The notes: generated by a model from the sequence alone, not told the origin. Counted from the stretch's first letter, positions 1-11,451 are shown. The stretch is DNA of 64,000 bases from Azolla caroliniana (GCA_043228905.1 JBHGNT010000010.1:6448001-6512000); one strand, 5' to 3'. Numbers and translations: made by a program.

Positions 1-22
1 ACGTGAAAGGCGGAAAGGGAGG

Positions 23-1033
23 ATGGAGTTGGAAGAAGACGACTTCGCGCAACTTTTTGTCGTAGCGGTGAGGGAGTTTGGACAAGCAACAGCAAGAAGA
101 GAGACAGCGCAACAAGCTGTCGAATGCGTGATCGAAAGAGTTGGCCGGTTCAACAGGGACAAAGTCCCCTTCTACTTGGAAGCCTACAACGCGGAAATGG
201 AGGAGCGAGACGTAGACAACACGTTGAGGCTGGAGTTCTTCTGTCGGATCGTCGTCGTCTGTATGCACGCGGAGGTGAAGGAGCTCCGAGAAGCTCATAG
301 TTCGTGGGAGGCCTTTGAAGAGGCGCTCCTACAGGCATATGGAGGACGACGGAAGAGCCGGTGACGACATGACTTCGACCAGTGGGTTGCATCGGCGAAG
401 ACCCACCGGGGTGCAATGAAGGCGTTCCGAGATTACGAGCAGCGGCTTGCTCGGCTCTCGGAGCGGGAACAAGGTTTGGTGGGGGCGGACAAAGTCCTGT
501 TGTTCGTTAAGTCGATCGACCGAGCGGAATGGGAGGCCATTGGGATTGAGCTCGAAGACGAGGACGGAGCGGATGGCCTCACCGAGGACTGGTCGAAGGT
601 CGGAAGGGTGTGCCAACGGCTAGATGACGAGCGGGCCGAGAAGGCAAAGGGGAAGGCGCGCGACGGCGTGCCATCACAGCGGGAAGAGGCCGAACGGCAA
701 AAGGAGTCGGCAAGGCTCGGCTTCGGGGCCAGGATTGCGGAGGCGTACACGGCTCTCGAGGCGAGGCTTGAGGAAGAGGAAAGATCGAGGCCGCAAGCCC
801 GCGCCAAGGAGCCGAACTTGCCCCACGAGATGGCGGAAGACCGGTACCACGGTACCACGGGAGAGGGTGCGAAACAAAACGCCCTCTCGACTTGCGGAGA
901 TAGAACGGCCGAGGACAAGGCCGAGATACCGATCGCAGAATCGGGATGCTGGGACCGGCGGTTTTGGGCAATGTCAGCCCGAAACCCCGGGCATTGGAGA
1001 AGTAAGCCCCGGTGGGGCTTGCGCAATCGGTAA
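23..1033 (+). pseudogene. gag-like protein of Gypsy element A (two frames)
   Basis: Two ORFs, 23-364 and 416-1033, together align with the gag-like ORFs of element B. The first (113 aa) matches 42722-43060 through a shared helix-rich stretch ending in a motif like EALLQAY. The second matches 48678-49517 through DKVLLFVKSID and GLTEDW. In B these two halves are separated only by a younger insertion, which supports one ancestral gag. Residues 90-140 of the second ORF are rich in Arg, Glu and Lys. No CCHC zinc knuckle is visible in A, whereas B has one. A stop at about 362-364 and a frame change separate the halves. Function is inferred from position after the PBS and from homology within the family. 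Confidence 0.7.
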
Positions 1034-1089
1034 GGAGTCGACCACCGACCACGAAGAGCCGGTGGCTACGGACAAGCGCGTAAAACGGA

Positions 1090-3800
1090 CAAGCGATTCT
1101 TCGTGTCTTCCCATGCTTGCTCCCAAGATGAGACTAGTCGGTCCCAAGTGCCCACGTGAGTCCCAAGAGGAGGAAGGCGGCGGCATGAGACTCAGAATCA
1201 CCGGCGAGACGATACAGGGAAGGACCGGACGAAAGCCCTTGGACCCGATTCTGGAGAACCCGGCATTCGGGCCCTTACGCCCATGTGAGACTGAGGAGAT
1301 GGATGACGGTGTCGAGGAGTCCTGGCACGATGTTAGCGAAGAAGGATCAGAAATGGCCCACGACAAGGATGACGAAGTGACCAAGAAACGACCCGACTGG
1401 GGACCGAACAGTGCGACGCTCCGATACGGGTGGAGCGTAATCCGGTCGTGGATTGTTTGATCAGGGCCAGAATCGGCATGAAGGTGCCGATACGGGAGGG
1501 GGTGCGGAACGAGCCGCCCTCTTTTACATGGGGAGAAAGACCGATCGGGCGAAGGTCGGGAAATGGAAGGAAGGTGATCAAAGGTTCAGAACGAGTCTGG
1601 CAAGGTCGGCATCGGAGCCGAAACTCCGGACATTGGAGAATCAAGCCCAGGCGGGGCTTGATTGATCACAGAGTGGATGCTTTCCACCGACACCACTAAA
1701 AGGGGCGGTGGCCCGGACGAGTCGCCGAGAGACGTTACGAAAACGGTTACCCCACATCTTGTCCGGAGACTTCGGCAGTTCGGCCGACATGGCAACGTGA
1801 GACCGAGGAGATGGAAGATGGAGGCGGGAACGCATCAAGGAGAGCGACGATGAGTTCGGGAGAAGTACAGGGGATGAAGAGGAGAACGAAGACCGGTCCT
1901 ACGGAGATCCTCACACTGATCCGGCTGTCGGCCCAAGTGCCGGCGTGAGTCCTATAGGAGAGGTCGGTGGCGACAGGAGAACGGGACCCGGCAATCCAGA
2001 GAATGACGAACGGACCCAGACGAGAACCAGGCGAAGCGGACTCCCGGATAACCATTCTGAGAGGGAGGAAGAGAGCAGGCCTACAGAGAGGCCGGGAACA
2101 CGGTACGTCAATGCCACGGGAGAGGGTGTGGAGCGAGCCACCCTCTCGGCTTGCGAAAGAAGGAAGACCGGGGATAAGGGTCAGAGATACGTCAAGCCCG
2201 AGGAGGATCCTTCACACCGGTTCTACAGACTCCGGCGGTCGGCCCGAAAGCCGGCGTGAGACCTAGAGTGACGATCGGTGGCGGCGAGGGGATGAAGGTG
2301 AAGAACTACGGACGGGCAGTCTACGAAATCCTCACACCGATCCGGCGGTCGGCCCGAGAGCCGGCGTGAGTCCTATAGGAGAGATCGGTGGCGGTAGGTG
2401 AACGTGACAAGACGGCGAGTGGTGCTGCAGCGACCTTACACACACCGGTTCTAGAGATCTGGTGGTTGGTCCGAGAGCCGGCGTGAGACCTAGAGTGAAG
2501 AACGGTGGCGGCGGCAAGGCGGGCAAACCGAGGTCCCACGAAGATCCTCACACCGATCCGGCGGTTGGCCCGAGAGCCAGCATGAGTCCTATAGGAAAGG
2601 ACGGTGGCGGCAGGTGAACGTGATTGGACGACGGAAAGCAAAGAAGGAAGGTATCAGGCCGGCGAAGCAGCTACGAACCGAATTGGACCTACCGGCAAGG
2701 TCACGGGCATAAGGAAGTCCGGTCCTACGGGATCCCCACACCAAACCGGAGACTCCGGCAGTTCGACCAGCGTGGCAACGTGGCAATGTGAGACCTCGGG
2801 AGAAGGCTGGTGGCGGCGGGAAATGGGACCCATTTACGCGGAAGACACGAGGAGAGTCTGGGAGGGACTCAAACAAAAGACACCTGAATTTCGGCAAGCA
2901 ATGAAACGAAGATCGGTCCTATGGGATCTTCACACCGGTTCCGGAGACGCTGGTTGTTCGGCCAACGTGGCAACGTAAGACCAAGGGAGAAGGAAGGTGG
3001 CGGCAAGGAACGGGACCCGGCATCAACAAAAGCCTTCAAGACAGAAGTTGTCTTACCGGCCAGTTACGGTTTTAGAAGGAGCCGGTAAGGGCAAGTACGG
3101 GGAGGTGTGTCGGGCCGGAAAGGCACACCTGGATCGGAACAAGAGTCGTGCACGTGGCCGTCGCGGGCTAGATCGAAGCGTGACTACGGGACGGTGTTCG
3201 GCACGGGCGGTGCCGAACAAAGGAAGCGGAAGACGGCACAAGGGAGGTGCGAGAATCGAGAAGACGGGAGCGCAGTAGACTGCGCAGGGTCGGAGTCCAG
3301 AGATGACAAAAGAGACCGGAGGAGGATCCTCCACACTCGCTTCGTAAATCTCGGCAACTGAGTCAGAGTAGCAAAGGCTGGCGCGGCAAGCCCGAGATGA
3401 CAAGTTGGTGGGGCCGAGGGGACGACGGCAAGAGGAAGACTCAAGACCTGTTGCAGCAACGCAAGATGGAAAGGGCCAAGCGGGCTACTACGGGGTGTGC
3501 CTTGGAAGTGGAGGACACTGGTATGCGGATGAGCGGCGATGCACGATCTGGCCGGAAAAGGGTCGACGACACGTGCAAAGAACCGGAGTGCGGCACAGGC
3601 GGTGCCAAACAACGGACGAGGATACGCTGCACACGGAGGTGCCGGAGCGGACAGGCAAGCACGAAGATGGGTTGTGCGGTTCGGAGGTAGCGCGTAGAAG
3701 GCCAAAGAAGGATCCTCCACACCGTTCCGGAGACGTTGGCGGTTCGAGCCGACATGGCGATGTAAGACCAAGGAGAAGGAAGGTGGCGGCGAGAGGACGA
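1090..3800 (+). repeat. degenerate GC-rich repeat array inside element A
   Basis: At least eight imperfect copies of a roughly 90-110 bp motif recur, for example near 1750, 1895, 2200, 2320, 2430, 2530, 2715, 2910 and 3705. A typical copy has a core like ATCCTCACACCG, then a CGGCGGT-like segment, then GGCGTGAG or GGCAACGTGAGACC, then GGTGGCGGC. Spacing varies, so it is not a clean tandem array. Frames are broken throughout and I see no known domain. It occupies the place where pol would be expected. Confidence 0.75.
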
Positions 3801-4168
3801 TGGCAATGCGAAACAACATGGGACGGCAATCAGGGCAACGCAAACGGCAATGTACTGAGGCCAAGAGGGTTGTTACGGGCGCTCCTCAAGCGGAGGACCC
3901 CGAACTTACGGCGGATAGCAGAGCGTGCATTCGGCCAAGTGGAGGGCCAACAACGAAGTACGCATGCTACAGGGTCACAACGAACGACCTATTGATGGGT
4001 CGAATGGGCCTACGGAGAGGCGAGCGCACGATGATGAACCGAACCCGGGCAACGAGGACGACCGGTTTGAAGCGAATGGCGATCCGGACGACGAAGGGTA
4101 AGCGCGGGCCGGTCTTCTCCGGTCTATTTTGGCGCATATCAGTGGATACGCGGTTAGGCGGGGGCGGA

Positions 4169-5014
4169 TGTCGTGGAGAAAACCGTCCCTAGGAGGAATC
4201 GGAGAATTTTGGGAGAATCGGCGGTGTGCACCATGTGCACCCCCCTTTGTAGAAATGTGTGAATAGTAGGAGTCAAGTCGGGACAGAGAATCCCATGTAA
4301 GTCGGGATTTATCCCACATTGTAACGCATCCCTCTCCTTGTTCTATAAAAGGAAGGGAGCGCCCTTTGTGAAAGGGTTGCCCATTTTGAGTCGTAAGGGT
4401 ATATCATTTGTGTTTCTTTCTAGGGTTAGCTACATTCTTCTTTCTCCTTCATTTCTTTTCTTCTCCTTCTCGAGGAGTCGAGCAATAGCTATGACGACAA
4501 GCTATTAGGTTAGTTTCTCTTCTTCTGTGCGTAGCCGGCTCGGGGCCGTGGTTGTATCCCCCCCCCCCCTTTTTTCTTTTAGGTTTGCTTTTGCCCGGTC
4601 CTGTGCAAGACCCCGCTCGGCGTGACAGCCCGTGAGCTCCCCGACCGGCGGCTTGGCAACCGACTACAGTTGTAACCTACCTTGGTCCGGCTCGAAGCCG
4701 GGGTTGTATTCTTTCCCTTGTAATATACATGATCATATATGTTTGTGCATAATGGTGTCTCTATTGGTGCCGGGTGCATAGGCCCCTCCTTTGTTTTGAC
4801 TGTACATAAAAGTCAGTGTCACGCGCATGCTCTCCCTCTCTTCCTCTCTCGCGTTTGGTAGCCACCGGTACGCGTCCGGAATCGCTCCGGTTCGCGCCAC
4901 AACCAGTGCATCCGGGACCGGAGAGATGTCTGCTTCCGACACCCCATCACTTCCTCGTCTGAGATCCCCGTGGTCCCGCCCCTCTTCTACACGCACGCGC
5001 ATAACCACGCGACA
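4169..5014 (+). repeat. 3' LTR of Gypsy element A
   Basis: It starts TGTCGTGGAG right after a G-rich polypurine tract (about 4157-4168) and ends CGCGACA, giving the TGTCG...CGACA termini shared with B. A TATA box (TATAAAAGG) lies at about 4345, followed by pyrimidine-rich leader DNA and a C-tract near 4560. The 3' boundary is where Copia I coding sequence resumes. It is about 846 bp, close to the C (835) and B (861 and 924) LTRs. Its termini and U3 also match solo LTR F at 55621. Confidence 0.8.
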
Positions 5015-7894
5015 GCGTTCTTTGCGAGGTGGATGGCACTTTGATTGTCGCAGTAGAGCCAGAATTCCTCCTGCCGAAACCCTATCTCTCCAATGAAGTC
5101 CTTCATCCAAATTACCTCTTTACCGGCTTCCACGACCACCATGTACTCCGCTTCCGTTGGTGATAATGCAACGGACTTCTGCAGCCTCGACTGCCACAAT
5201 ACGGCTCCCCTGGCATATGTCATAACATATCCGCATGGGAGTTGACCGGTTGGTATCCGCATCAGCCGACATATCCGAATCCGTGAATCCTTCGAGTTGG
5301 GGTTTTCTGGAGCCGACTCAGAGGCACATACTCGAGGTGCGTTTCAAGTACCGGAGTATCCACTTAACGGCGGTCCAGTGTTCTCTTCCTGGATTGCTCA
5401 TGAACCAGTTGACAACTCCGACATCGTATCTGATATCCAGCTAGGTACACACAATTGCATACATCACGCTTCCGACGACAGAGGCATATGGTATCTTCAT
5501 CATCTCTGACTTCTCTACCTTCATCCTCGAACTTTGCTTTCCGGACAGCTTGCAATTTGCCGAGAGTGTCGACCAGACTGGCTTGGCATCCGACATGTTG
5601 AACCGTTGAAGCACCTTTGTCACGTACTTCTCTTGTGACAACCACAATAGCTTCTTCATTCGATCCCGAACTATGTGCATCCCAAATATCTTTCGTGCCG
5701 GACCCAAATCTTTCATTGAGAAGGTCTGGTTCAAGGCCTTCTTTAGATTCCCAATTTTAGTTCGGTCCGGTTCGACAATCAGCATGTCATCCACATATAC
5801 GAGTATCAAGAAGTCTCCTCCGTCGAACTTCTTCACAAATACGCGTCTTGTAATATCCTTGATCGGTCATGAATGAGTCGAACTTCTGATACCAATGCTG
5901 GGGAGCTTGCTTCAATCCATATAAGCTCTTCTTCAACCAACATACCAAGTGCTCCTTCCCTTTCTTGACAAATCCTTTTGTTTGTTGCATGTAGATCTCT
6001 TCTTCAAGGTCGCCATGTAGGAACGTCGTCTTGACATCTAGTTTCTCTACCTCGAGGTCCATGCTTGCCGTTCAGATGGACGTCATCTTGACTATCGGGG
6101 CAAAGATCTCGTTGAAATCCACTTCTTTCTTCTGTTGAAACCCCTTCACCATGATCCGAGCTTTTTACCTTGGTGCATTTCCGGCGTCTCCTGGTTTCAG
6201 CTTGTACACCCACTTGTTCCGGAGCACTCTCTTTCCTTTCGGCAACTCCATCAATTCATATGTGTGGTTCTCATGCAAGGAATCCATCTCGTCCTGCATA
6301 GCACTTAACCACTTGTGGTTGTGGGTGTCATTCTTTGCTTCTTCGAAGCTTTTCGGCTCCCCCTCGTCGGTCAGTAGCACATGCTCTGCATCGGGAAATG
6401 TCCGGGGGAGCCTTCTCTCTCTGAGAGGATATCTCCGTCCTTGATTTTCAACCACCGGTTCCTCTGTTTGTTCCAAATCTAAATCAAATTTGGGGTCCTG
6501 ACCGGTTCCAGTGTACGATTCTTCTTCTTCGATCGGTTCGGTCTCTTGTCTGAATCATGTCGGTTCTACGAGTGTCCAACTTCCGGTCGGTTCTGTGAGT
6601 CCTTGCATCTCTTTCTATTGACCCGGAGTTCGCTATCTTCTTCTCCAACTCCCAGTCAGATATTGTGATGTCTTCCATGAAGACTATGTCTCGACTACGG
6701 AAGACCTTCTTGTCGACCAAGTTCCACACCCAGTAGCCGAACTCATCATCGTCGTATCCAAGGAATATGCATGGGCGGGATTTCAGATCCACTTTCGCAC
6801 TCTTGTCCTTTGCTACATGCATGTAGGCGAGACACCCGAACACCTTCAGATGCCGGTAAGATACATCTTTACCGGTCCATGCTCTCTACGGTGTGTCTCT
6901 GTCCAAGGGTGCTGAGGGTGATCTGTTTATCACATAGGTCGTCGTCATCAGGGCCTCAACCCAAAACTTCTTGGGTAACTTAGCATGTGCAAGCATGCTT
7001 CGGACTCTCTCCATTATGGTCCAATTAATCCTTTCAGCCAGCCCGTTCAGTTCCGACGTCTTCAGCACAGTGAATTCAAGACGGATTCCCTTCGACCGAC
7101 AATACTCCTCGAACTGCCCCTAATATTCTCCTCCATTTTCGGCTTGAACCGCCTTCAACTTCCAACCAGTTTCCCTTTCCACTCTCACATGGAAGTCCTT
7201 GAAGACGGATAATACCTAGTTCTTCATCTTCAACGGTGAGACCCACAGCTTCCGGTTGTGGTCGTCTATGAACGTCACGAAGTACGGCGATCTGGCATGT
7301 GACTTCATGTCCACTTGGCATACATCGGTATGCACAAGTTCCAGCGGTGCATTCCGCCTCATCAGTGGTCTTGACCAGAAAGAGGTTCGGTTTTGCTTGT
7401 TGGCCAAGCAATCAATGCACTTCTCAAGATGCACGTCTTTCATCTCCGGAATGAGGTTATCTACGGCAAGTCTTCTCATCCCTTTCTGGCTCATGTGACA
7501 CAACCTCTTGTGCCATAGCTCACCGGCATTTTTGGATGCCACATTCACCTCCTCCCGGCAAATCCCAGAATGCATCAGGTATAGAGTGTTGATTTTTCGG
7601 GCTCGAGCCACGATTAGGCTCCCATTGCAAAACTTCATGACTCCGTTCTGGATGCTACCCATGTAGCCATGGGTAGCCTTCATCATCTAGCCGATCAGCT
7701 GATATCAGGTTCAACCAAACCTCCGGAACGTGTCGGACATCCTTCAACAACAGCTTGCACCCGGTTGATGTCGTCAACCACACATCTCCTATGCCGGTGA
7801 GCTTGAATATGTCCCTCATCTTCGACTTCCACACTGGATAGTTGGAGCCGATGAGCTTGAACATGCTTTTGAATGACTCTTCCATTTTCTTCAA
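5015..7894 (-). pseudogene. Copia I gag-pol polyprotein remnant
   Basis: Read on the minus strand from 7894. Gag begins with a segment like SNYPVWKSKMRD, but after about 35 residues it jumps to a protease-side stretch IGDVWLTT, so the rest of gag, the zinc knuckle and the protease active site are deleted. Next come the GAG-pre-integrase region (HKRLCHMSQKG), the integrase core (LVHTDVC, then SELNGLAERIN and VINRSPS), the RT (WVYKLKPG; LKKSLYGLKQAP; catalytic YVDD kept) and RNase H (TEAEYM, DNQSAIHLAKN). Several frameshifts and stops break it into about nine ORFs. The closest relatives here are M (59377-60926) and G. Confidence 0.85.
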
Positions 7895-7907
7895 GGTTTA
7901 GAACCTT

Positions 7908-7919
7908 GTTCTGATACCA
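7908..7919 (-). other. primer-binding site of Copia I
   Basis: On the minus strand it reads TGGTATCAGAAC, matching the complement of the initiator tRNA-Met 3' end used by most plant Copia elements. It lies three bases inside the 5' LTR edge and just before the gag start at 7894. Confidence 0.85.
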
Positions 7920-7922
7920 GTT

Positions 7923-8181
7923 TGTGAGGAATAGCGCTCGACAACAACCGAATCATACACTTAATGGAAGAACAAAACAAGTCTTAAAACACTTCCAGTT
8001 GGGCAACAGAGAAGATACATGATGTTTACGTGGAAAACCCTAATAGGGAAAAACCAAGGAAGCCTACCGACTTCAACTATCGCTATAAGGTGAAGATACA
8101 ATGCGAGACTCAGAGGCAACGACCTCTAGCCCTATATCTCCGCCAACCGACGGTTACAACAGAAAAGCTTTATGTATCTCA

Positions 8182-8227
<46 letters not shown>

Positions 8228-8483
8228 CTCTCTCAGTCTATACATTTGTAATAATAACAACTCTAACAACTACCCACAAGTGGTTTCCCTAAGTCATATT
8301 TATACTTATATGACTTTAGGGCTATTTACAAATATGGCCATGACAAGCCCTTTAGAAACATATTTACAGATATGTCCCTGGATCTAGTTCACACCGGATT
8401 GATCCGGATATCTTCCGGATCCGTCCGATCCGGCTCCTTCGGTTTTCATCCGGATCCCATCCAGAGGGACCAAATTCCCAACA
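7923..8483 (-). repeat. 5' LTR of Copia I
   Basis: On the minus strand it starts TGTTGGGAATTTGG and ends CTCACA, next to the PBS. It contains a (CT)n microsatellite on the plus strand and an AT-rich stretch around 8295-8320 that gives a TATA-like motif on the minus strand. Length is 561 bp. The partner LTR is out of view, so divergence cannot be measured. Confidence 0.8.
8184..8225. repeat. (CT)n microsatellite in Copia I LTR
   Basis: About 20 uninterrupted CT units lie inside the LTR of Copia I. Confidence 0.95.
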
Positions 8484-8679
8484 CATCTCTATCTATCTAT
8501 CTATCTTCAATAGTTTCTCGCTTATGCTAGTAAAACATTGATCCTTCCGGTCTAGGACCTCAACAGTCCCGCTTCATTATCTTGAACAATCCTTTTGATC
8601 CTCCATCACCACTTGTAGATAGAGGCCCAATGCTTGTTTGCGCACATGTCACATGCACATTGCAACGTGCTTCGCGACA
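8484..8679 (+). repeat. 5' LTR of element C, right-hand remnant
   Basis: It aligns with the last 200 bp of the 3' LTR (about 11245-11451): both have (ATCT)n, TTCAATAGTTTCTC, a serine-tRNA-unrelated TCCTTCCGG segment and TTATCTTGAAC. It ends CGCGACA. The left part is on the far side of Copia I. Confidence 0.85.
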
Positions 8680-8685
8680 TCGTTT

Positions 8686-8703
8686 TGGTGAACCCAACGT
8701 GAA
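8686..8703 (+). other. primer-binding site of element C
   Basis: TGGTGAACCCAACGTGAA sits six bases past the LTR end. It differs at two positions from TGGTGAGCCCGACGTGAA in element B. The match to the complement of a tRNA 3' end (TGG start) is clear in form, but I do not assign the tRNA. Confidence 0.7.
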
Positions 8704-8717
8704 CAACACAAGGTGGT

Positions 8718-10241
8718 AATGGAGGCATCACAAATGATGGATTTGGTCTTGCCTTCTTACGACTTAACATCTATAAGAATAGAAGGTGGTCTAAGGCTCG
8801 TAATCCTTCCATTTGTAAGGAAGGCCATTGAAATGATGTAGCATGATGATAAGGATAGAGCGATGGAGTATCTCGAGTTGGCAAGGCAATTCGAAAGACT
8901 ATATCAAGAAGTTCCGAATTGGTATGAAGCAATTATGACATCAAGATTCAGGCCTCAACCTTTTCATGATGATGAAGATGAAGATGATCGAAATCGTTGT
9001 AGTTACGGTCATGAAGAGACATGTGACGAAGAACATGGATTTGAAGGGAGAGATCGTGATCGACCTACCTATGGTCATCATGAATATCGTTGCAAACTCA
9101 AGAGAAGAGAGAGATGCGATGAAGAAGGATGTGATCGTGAAGAGACATCAAGTTCCGAATTGGTATGAAGCAGTTATGACATCAAGATTCAGGCCTCAAC
9201 CTTTTCATGATGACAAAGATGAAGATGATCGAAATCGTTGTAGTTACGGTCATGAAGAGACATGTGACGAAGAACATGGATTTGAAGGGAGAGATCGTGA
9301 TCGACCTACCTATGGTCATCATGAATATCGTTGCAAACTCAAGAGAAGAGAGAGATGCGATGAAGAAGGATGTGATCGTGAAGAGACATGCCACAAAGAT
9401 CGTGGGTTCAAGACAAAAGATCAAGATATTCGAGGATGCAATCGTGAAGAGAAATGCAATGAAGAACATGGGCTCAAGAGGAAAGATCGAGATATTCGAG
9501 GATGTGATCGTGAAGAGACATGTGATGAAGAACATGCCAGGCTGAAAACAGAAGAACGAGATATTCGAGGATGCAGTCATGAAGAAGAACGTGGACTTGA
9601 CAAGAGAGATCGATATGTTCACAGTTGCGATCTTTGAGGCATGCAACAAATATCAAGGTATCAAGATCTACATGCCTATGATCATTATGAAGATCGTTGC
9701 AAAATCGAAAAAAGAGAGACATGTGATGAAGAACGTGGTCTTGAAGGGCGAGATCATGATTGACATACCTATGGTCCTCATGAGAAAATCAAGAGAAGAG
9801 AGAGATGTGAGGAAGAAGGATCTGATCATGAAGAGACACGTGATGAAGAACGTGGGCTTGAGAAGGAAGATCAAGAAGGATGCGATTGTGAAGAGACATG
9901 CAACGGAAAACGTGAGCTTGCAGAGAAAGATCGAAATCTACACGGTTATGATCAAGACAAAGATCATTGCAAACTCACAAGGAGTGCTCGAGATCTACAA
10001 GGTTATGATCGTGACAAAGATTATTGTAACCATAAGAAGAAAGGAAAGAAGTGATTATGAGGACTACCCATGGGAACGAAGGGAAAGATGCATAGAGATG
10101 GTGGGATATTCAACTAAACAGAGGAGGTCGTATTGCCAACATTTCCATCTCCCATCTCAAAGAAAAGGATTGGCCAATTCGAAGAAGCACCTGGTTTTTA
10201 GATTCGGTTTGACAAGACACATCGAGTGCATCCCAAGATAA
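8718..10241 (+). pseudogene. Element C internal ORFs with Cys/charged repeats
   Basis: A gag-like start at 8718 (MEASQMMDLVLPSYD) has an early stop near 8838, and reading resumes at 8863. The region 8911-9151 is then tandemly duplicated at 9152-9392 (241-bp period, so the frame shifts between copies). Each copy encodes a segment like RPQPFHDDEDEDDRNRC, then GHEETCDEEHGFEGRD and CKLKRRERCDEEGC. From 9385 to about 10020 shorter units follow, about 22 residues (66 bp) each, of the form REETCDEEHGLKRKDRDIRG with one or two cysteines. Frames overlap and stay open in more than one phase because of the repeats. No RT or integrase core is present. I do not recognise a function; the repeats may simply be expansion of a charged gag tail. 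Confidence 0.6.
8911..9392 (+). repeat. 241-bp tandem duplication in element C
   Basis: The segment starting gttccgaattggtatgaag at 8911 recurs at 9152, and the two copies are nearly identical over their length. Confidence 0.9.
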
Positions 10242-10546
10242 TCGAAGAAGAAGGTTGGGTATTGGTCTACGACAGTAGCCTTGACAACCAACACAGGACG
10301 ACAAGAGAGTTCGCAAGAAGGTGGTTCAGATCGTATGTGGTGACAAGTGTCAACGACAATGCCACCTACCACCTCACGGAGGTAGACGGATCGAGGTTGG
10401 CCATACCCGTTGTGGGAAAGAGAGTAAAGATGTTCAAGAAAAGACAAGATGAGGGTCCTGACCTCAATGACCTCAAAAATGAAGATAGTAAGGCGGAACC
10501 CACAAACATGAGCGAGGTCAACGAGGACGTCGAGGAAATTGATTGA
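10226..10546 (+). pseudogene. integrase C-terminal tail of element C
   Basis: The 106-aa ORF matches the last part of element B integrase (about 52620-52860): GWVLVYDSSLDNQ against DWVLVYDNSLDNQ, FARRWF against FAKRWF, then a shared stretch ending in GKRVKMFKKR against GKRIKIFKRR. This is the integrase C-terminal, SH3-like region. The catalytic core is absent upstream, so it is a fragment. It ends at TGA about 70 bp before the 3' LTR. Confidence 0.8.
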
Positions 10547-10616
10547 TCACCATAGCCGAAATCTCACACTCTCTTCTTGGCACGTACCGAAGGACATGCG
10601 GTTTGGTGGGGGTGGA

Positions 10617-11451
10617 TGTCATGAAGATTTTCAGCAACGGTGTGAAAATCGCGTGGAACAAACAAAATCGGGAAGGTGCAATGTGCACACGAATGAAAGA
10701 GGTTACACTCGTATGTTAGCATGTTGTAAATATGAATGAAATGAGAACCGGGAAAAGAAAGGCTAGATGTAAGGTTAAACATGTGTAAATGTGATGATGT
10801 ACGCGCATTACACAAACACTTGAAAATAAGCTTAGGGCCTAATGACTTTTTCTTGCATACTGTGCAAGTAAGGATGCACCTCCAAGATAGGAGACAACTA
10901 ACTTATCACTAAGCTAAGTTGTTTCTTTAAACTTTATTCATTGTATTTTTCACATGTAAATTCTTGACATACATGAGAGCTTGAATGAGTGACATGGTCA
11001 TCATGCATCACGTGTGATGCATGATCGCGAAATGGCAATCATGCATTGTATGCATGTCTTGTACTCTCACATGCATCATATGCATGGGGCCATGTATAAA
11101 ACAAAGGAAGAAAGAGAAAAGAAGAAAGCGATGTACTGAATCAAGAAATTGTTAATAAAAAATTTAGTTATCCTATTGGTGATGTATCTTGTTTCTCAAA
11201 TTTGAAGTCAAGTGTTCAATCTTAGAATTGGAATCTCCCTCTCAATCTATCTATCTATCTTCAATAGTTTCTCCCTAATGCTAGTAAAACATTGAGTCCT
11301 TCCGGGCCAGGACTCGACAATCCCGCTTCATTATCTTGAACGATCCTTTCGATCCTCCATCACCACTTGCGGATAGAGGCCCGATGCTTGTCCGTGCACA
11401 TGTGACACGCACATTGCGACATTTGGCACGTGTGTCACGTGCTTTGCGACA
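10617..11451 (+). repeat. 3' LTR of element C
   Basis: It begins TGTCATGAAG after a polypurine tract (GGTGGGGGTGGA, 10605-10616) and ends TTGCGACA. U3 holds a cluster of ATGCAT/CATGCA palindromes at 11000-11090, then a TATA box (TATAAAAC, 11095). An A-box-like TAGCTTAGTG is found on the minus strand near 10908-10917. A decayed tRNA-like stretch lies at 11162-11225, in the same position as one in element B. The flank beyond is ccgg. Length 835 bp. Confidence 0.85.

Larger units (their letters stand above)
1..5014 (+). mobile_element. Gypsy element A, 5' LTR lies left of the window; non-autonomous
   Basis: This is a plus-strand Ty3/Gypsy-type element. The window opens inside it: the first seven bases match the tail of the primer-binding site (PBS) seen complete in sister elements B (42687) and C (8686), so its 5' LTR ends just outside. 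The order is gag-like ORF, GC-rich degenerate repeats, polypurine tract, then 3' LTR. No RT, RNase H or integrase homology is visible in any frame between 1033 and 4168, so I infer it depends on an autonomous relative such as B. It interrupts Copia I within its RNase H coding sequence. The right flank starts gcgt, which is the expected TSD; the matching left copy is out of view. It is much more GC-rich than the flanking intergenic DNA. Confidence 0.8.
5015..8483 (-). mobile_element. Copia element I, minus strand, 3' end outside the window
   Basis: This is a minus-strand Ty1/Copia element. It has a 5' LTR (7923-8483), a PBS complementary to initiator tRNA-Met, a shortened gag, then integrase, RT and RNase H. 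The order protease-integrase-RT-RNase H marks it as Copia. Element A cuts it inside RNase H at 5014/5015, so its remaining end and 3' LTR lie left of the window. The element itself sits in the 5' LTR of element C, and the flank beyond 8483 begins catct. Confidence 0.85.
8484..11451 (+). mobile_element. Gypsy element C, non-autonomous sister of A and B
   Basis: This is a plus-strand element of the same family as A and B. It shows a truncated 5' LTR, the family PBS, a short gag-like start, a repeat-expanded ORF region, an integrase C-terminal tail, a polypurine tract and a full 3' LTR. RT, RNase H and the integrase core are missing. It lies inside Copia J, whose RT reading resumes directly at 11452. 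Copia I has been inserted into its 5' LTR, removing the left part from view. Less GC-rich than A. Confidence 0.8.

Noticed and set aside
433-1026. Long antisense ORFs opposite the element A gag
   Set aside because: They mirror the GC-rich sense frame. The sense strand has family homology; the antisense does not.
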